NCBI GenBank assembly: GCA_017615125.1
Contig: JAGAAS010000028.1
Location: 1-64,000, forward strand
Length of the DNA stretch: 64,000 nt
Source of the DNA: Bacteroidaceae bacterium
Lineage (GTDB): Bacteria > Bacteroidota > Bacteroidia > Bacteroidales > Bacteroidaceae
Reading direction: 5' to 3'
Under the pieces are notes generated by a model. The model worked only from the letters and a program-made list of their open reading frames with translations, did not search any database and was not told the origin of the DNA. A program made the translations under genes and the position numbers. Numbering within the stretch: position 1 is the first letter of the stretch; every line of letters starts with the position of its first letter. Shown here one piece after another: positions 61,408 to 64,000 of the stretch.

Positions 61408-64000
61408 ATGAGGAAGATTTTATTCGCGTTCCTTACGTGTCTGATTCCTGTCCTGTCGGTAAAGTCTGAGATAACCGTCAGGGTGGATGCAGAGACAAGG
61501 GGAACAGAGATGACGAAAGATGTGCAGGGATACTGCCATCTGTATGCAGAGGGGATGCGACTTGTCACTGAGGCTGGCGCCCCTGAGATTCCCTATATGC
61601 TGAAGACATTTTATGTACCATACAATGCCGTTAACGTAAAGCTGGTTATCAACGAAGGGGAGAGAATCCCTATATACAGGGATTATACCCCTTTTCCTTC
61701 GCAGGGACTTGTGAAAGTAGGTTCTGACGATGAAACGGCAGACTTCATTCCTCTAGCAAAAGAATATCAGTCGGGTATCTATCCGAAAGTCGCAGCGGAA
61801 ATAGTCTCCGAGGAAATCATCATGAAGCAGAATCTTGTCAACGTCGCCCTCTATCCTTTTTTGTATGACGCTGAAGCACATATTCTCTACAGACGCACTC
61901 TGGATGTTTCCATCACCTATCAGACAGATGCGAGAAAGGAAACGATGAAGCCCATTCCTTCAGAGAACCGAAGGAATGCTGCTCTGAGCCTCGTGCGAAG
62001 CATGGTGGAGAATCCGGAAGACGTGGAGATGCCCACAGCTAATCATACGGGACAGAGACGGATACAGCCATTGCAGACAGGAGGAGACGGCACGTATGTC
62101 CCTGATTATATCATCATCACCAGTCCTGACTTAGTGGGGACTTTCCAGCCCTTGGCTGAATGGAAGACGAGAACGGGCATACCCACCATCATAGAGACGA
62201 CAGAGTATATCGACGAGCACTACGAAGGTGTGGACCTCTGCGAAAGAATCCGCAACTATTTGGAAGAGAAAGAAGAACAATGGGGAGTGGCTTTATACAT
62301 CCTTCTGGGAGGAGACGCTTCCATTATCCCTTCAAGAGAATATAACGGGCATGAGTTCCGCGAAGTCACGGACGCATACTATGTGAACAGATCGTCCAAG
62401 TGGTTTCCGTCTTCAGAAAGCCTGAATAATATTCCCTTTAACATTAACAGCCACATCGGACGTTTCCCCATTAAGAATGCCCAGGAGGCAAGTCTTTTAA
62501 TCGAGAAGATTATCCGTTATGAAAAAGCAAGCGAAAACATAGATTATTCCTACGTGAATAATCACTTGGTCTCATTGGCTTATATTTATCATAGTGGCAA
62601 TTATTTTGGTAATGGTTCAATGCGGAATGTTTACAATGCAACACATACCATTCCAAAGAATTTCTGGTATCAGTTTGATTTCTTTAACAGAAGCAGCCCT
62701 GCAACTATAAACGGGAAAACATATTCTTTTAGCAATGCCATCACTAATATTCAGTATGGTGAAGACCTTACACGTGCCAACTTCCTAAGGGCACTGTCAC
62801 ATGGGGCTGGAAACTGGGAACACTTCCACTTGGTTTGGCACGAAGATCATAGTGAGCGGAGCGTGATGGGAACATCTTCCGAATATCTAGAAGAAGAAAT
62901 CACTAGTTATGATATCGACACTTTATCTTTTGACGATTCTTACTATCAGGTTATCATCTCTTCCGGATGTCATCCTGCTGATTTCAGAACGACATGTATC
63001 GGAAAGAGTTTCCTCATGAAATCTAACAAAGGGGCCGTCGCTTTTATCGGGAATGTGGATGTAGGATGGAGCACGGAACACTCCTCTCCACTTGTCTATA
63101 CACAGAACCTATATGACAGTCTTTCTATTTCATGCCATCGGCTAGGGAATATCTGGCTTCGGATGTTAGACGAAGGCTGTTCTCTTAAATGCCGTCTCCA
63201 TCTCTTAGGTGACCCCACCATGGCTGTCTGGACAAATGAGCCTCAGAATATCACAGCAACCAAGAGCATTGAGAATAACGCCATCAAACTGCAGTTCCCT
63301 ACGAACTATGCAGGAAAGGTCAGTGTCTGCGCATACAAAAAAGGAGAGCTGTACGATGTACAGAGTGTTTCCAGTAGCCTGATGTATATCCCTGTCAATA
63401 CCATCAAAAAGTCTGGCTACGTATATCTGACGTACACCGGCCTGGACTACCGGCCACTGGTCGACAGTATCTATGTGGGGAGAGGAGACGGCTCACGGGT
63501 ACAGATTACCGTCAATGAAATCTCCGACGACTTGAGTGGCAACAACGATGGCATCATCAGCTCGGGAGAGTCGGTACGGGTACAGGTGACCATGCGAAAC
63601 ACAGGATCCACACCCGTCTACGGCTTGTGGGCTGAGCTGAAATGCTCCGATCCGAATATAACCCTCATAGACGACCTGCAGATTCTGCCCGTCATGAACA
63701 CGAACACATCGTACAACAGGACCTTTTCCTTCCGTGCCCTTCCGACCTGCCCGGACAGAAATGTTCATAACGGGAACCCCATCTACTTCTACTTTGAGTC
63801 AACGGACAATGACAGCGTCTATTACGATGATTTCGTAGCAGATGTGTATGAGCCAAAAATCAAACCAGCAGAATTCCTTATAAAACCCAGACAAGGCTAT
63901 CTAAATCAATATGAAGTAACCATCGACTTTGCCAATGTCGGGACCGTCCCCATTGAGAATCCTTATTGCATCTTGACAACAAACAACCCATTCGTTCAGA
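61408..64000 (+). CDS. C25 gingipain-family protease (3' end beyond window)
   Basis: At least 864 codons, open at the window edge. Signal peptide MRKILFAFLTCLIPVLSVKS. A propeptide-like domain runs to about 210, followed by the C25 domain (YVPDYIIITSPDLVGTFQPL, LEEWKTRTGIPT-like segment, ILLGGDASIIPSRE, HIGRFPIKNAQEA). The catalytic pair is probably His465 in SHGAGNWEHF and Cys521 in IISSGCHPADF. After the protease domain come Ig-like and CARDB-like beta domains (from about 640). C25 proteases are cysteine peptidases exported by T9SS; cleavage preference cannot be told here. The gene is 15 bp after the S74 gene. A C-terminal sorting domain is expected outside the window. Confidence 0.85.
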   Translation, partial: MRKILFAFLTCLIPVLSVKSEITVRVDAETRGTEMTKDVQGYCHLYAEGMRLVTEAGAPEIPYMLKTFYVPYNAVNVKLVINEGERIPIYRDYTPFPSQGLVKVGSDDETADFIPLAKEYQSGIYPKVAAEIVSEEIIMKQNLVNVALYPFLYDAEAHILYRRTLDVSITYQTDARKETMKPIPSENRRNAALSLVRSMVENPEDVEMPTANHTGQRRIQPLQTGGDGTYVPDYIIITSPDLVGTFQPLAEWKTRTGIPTIIETTEYIDEHYEGVDLCERIRNYLEEKEEQWGVALYILLGGDASIIPSREYNGHEFREVTDAYYVNRSSKWFPSSESLNNIPFNINSHIGRFPIKNAQEASLLIEKIIRYEKASENIDYSYVNNHLVSLAYIYHSGNYFGNGSMRNVYNATHTIPKNFWYQFDFFNRSSPATINGKTYSFSNAITNIQYGEDLTRANFLRALSHGAGNWEHFHLVWHEDHSERSVMGTSSEYLEEEITSYDIDTLSFDDSYYQVIISSGCHPADFRTTCIGKSFLMKSNKGAVAFIGNVDVGWSTEHSSPLVYTQNLYDSLSISCHRLGNIWLRMLDEGCSLKCRLHLLGDPTMAVWTNEPQNITATKSIENNAIKLQFPTNYAGKVSVCAYKKGELYDVQSVSSSLMYIPVNTIKKSGYVYLTYTGLDYRPLVDSIYVGRGDGSRVQITVNEISDDLSGNNDGIISSGESVRVQVTMRNTGSTPVYGLWAELKCSDPNITLIDDLQILPVMNTNTSYNRTFSFRALPTCPDRNVHNGNPIYFYFESTDNDSVYYDDFVADVYEPKIKPAEFLIKPRQGYLNQYEVTIDFANVGTVPIENPYCILTTNNPFVQ

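Overview
The window is bacterial and reads as a member of the Bacteroidota, order Bacteroidales, most plausibly Prevotellaceae-like (the genus is inference). The evidence is SusC/SusD pairs, families found mainly in this phylum (GH92, GH97, GH130, DUF4105, DUF3244, DUF4465, DUF1735/DUF4361), promoters of the TTTG-N19/20-TAnnTTTG type, lipoprotein signals, C-terminal sorting-like tails typical of type IX secretion (T9SS) substrates, and a gingipain-family (C25) protease.

Layout. 1-5.0 kb: a lipoprotein that looks like a catalytically dead metallophosphoesterase, then a TPR/membrane regulator of the DUF6377 type. 5.0-18.7 kb (minus strand): a six-gene glycan-degradation operon, GH38 - GH92 - GH92 - GH2 - GH43 - GH130/esterase fusion. 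19.2-25.7 kb (plus): two paralogous beta-propeller-like proteins of unassigned function and a CotH-kinase/lamin-tail protein. 25.8-27.0 kb: a small outer-membrane protein and a gene-free stretch with a candidate small RNA. 27.0-38.3 kb (minus): a polysaccharide-utilisation core, GH97 - IPT/NHL lipoprotein - SusC - SusD - DUF1735/DUF4361 lipoprotein - a third propeller paralog. Its SusC gene carries an in-frame TGA where a conserved Trp is expected. 38.6-45.8 kb (plus): an ECF sigma factor, a secreted protein, a DUF4105 protein, an SGNH esterase and a second GH2. 46.0-53.7 kb: a cobalamin-riboswitch operon encoding a BtuB-like receptor, a BtuG-like propeller and a 1371-residue GLUG/DUF4465/dockerin protein. 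53.8-57.3 kb: tRNA-Lys, thymidine kinase, rsmI, a coiled-coil lipoprotein and a HAD phosphatase. 57.5-64 kb: a TPR/HTH membrane regulator and a cluster of small and secreted proteins ending in a C25 protease cut by the window edge.

How it works together. The minus-strand GH38/GH92/GH2/GH130 set and the SusCD core suggest uptake and trimming of a mannose-rich glycan with beta-mannosidic, galactosidic and perhaps esterified parts. N-glycan or mannoprotein glycan is a reasonable guess, but no endo-acting enzyme is visible. A dispersed A/T-rich palindromic repeat containing the block CTCGCCGTATGAAGAAAG occurs at least six times, each time 5' of a gene start in or next to these glycan loci, so it may be a shared leader element. 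The B12 operon is separate: a riboswitch controls a receptor plus two surface-type proteins that lack lipoboxes.
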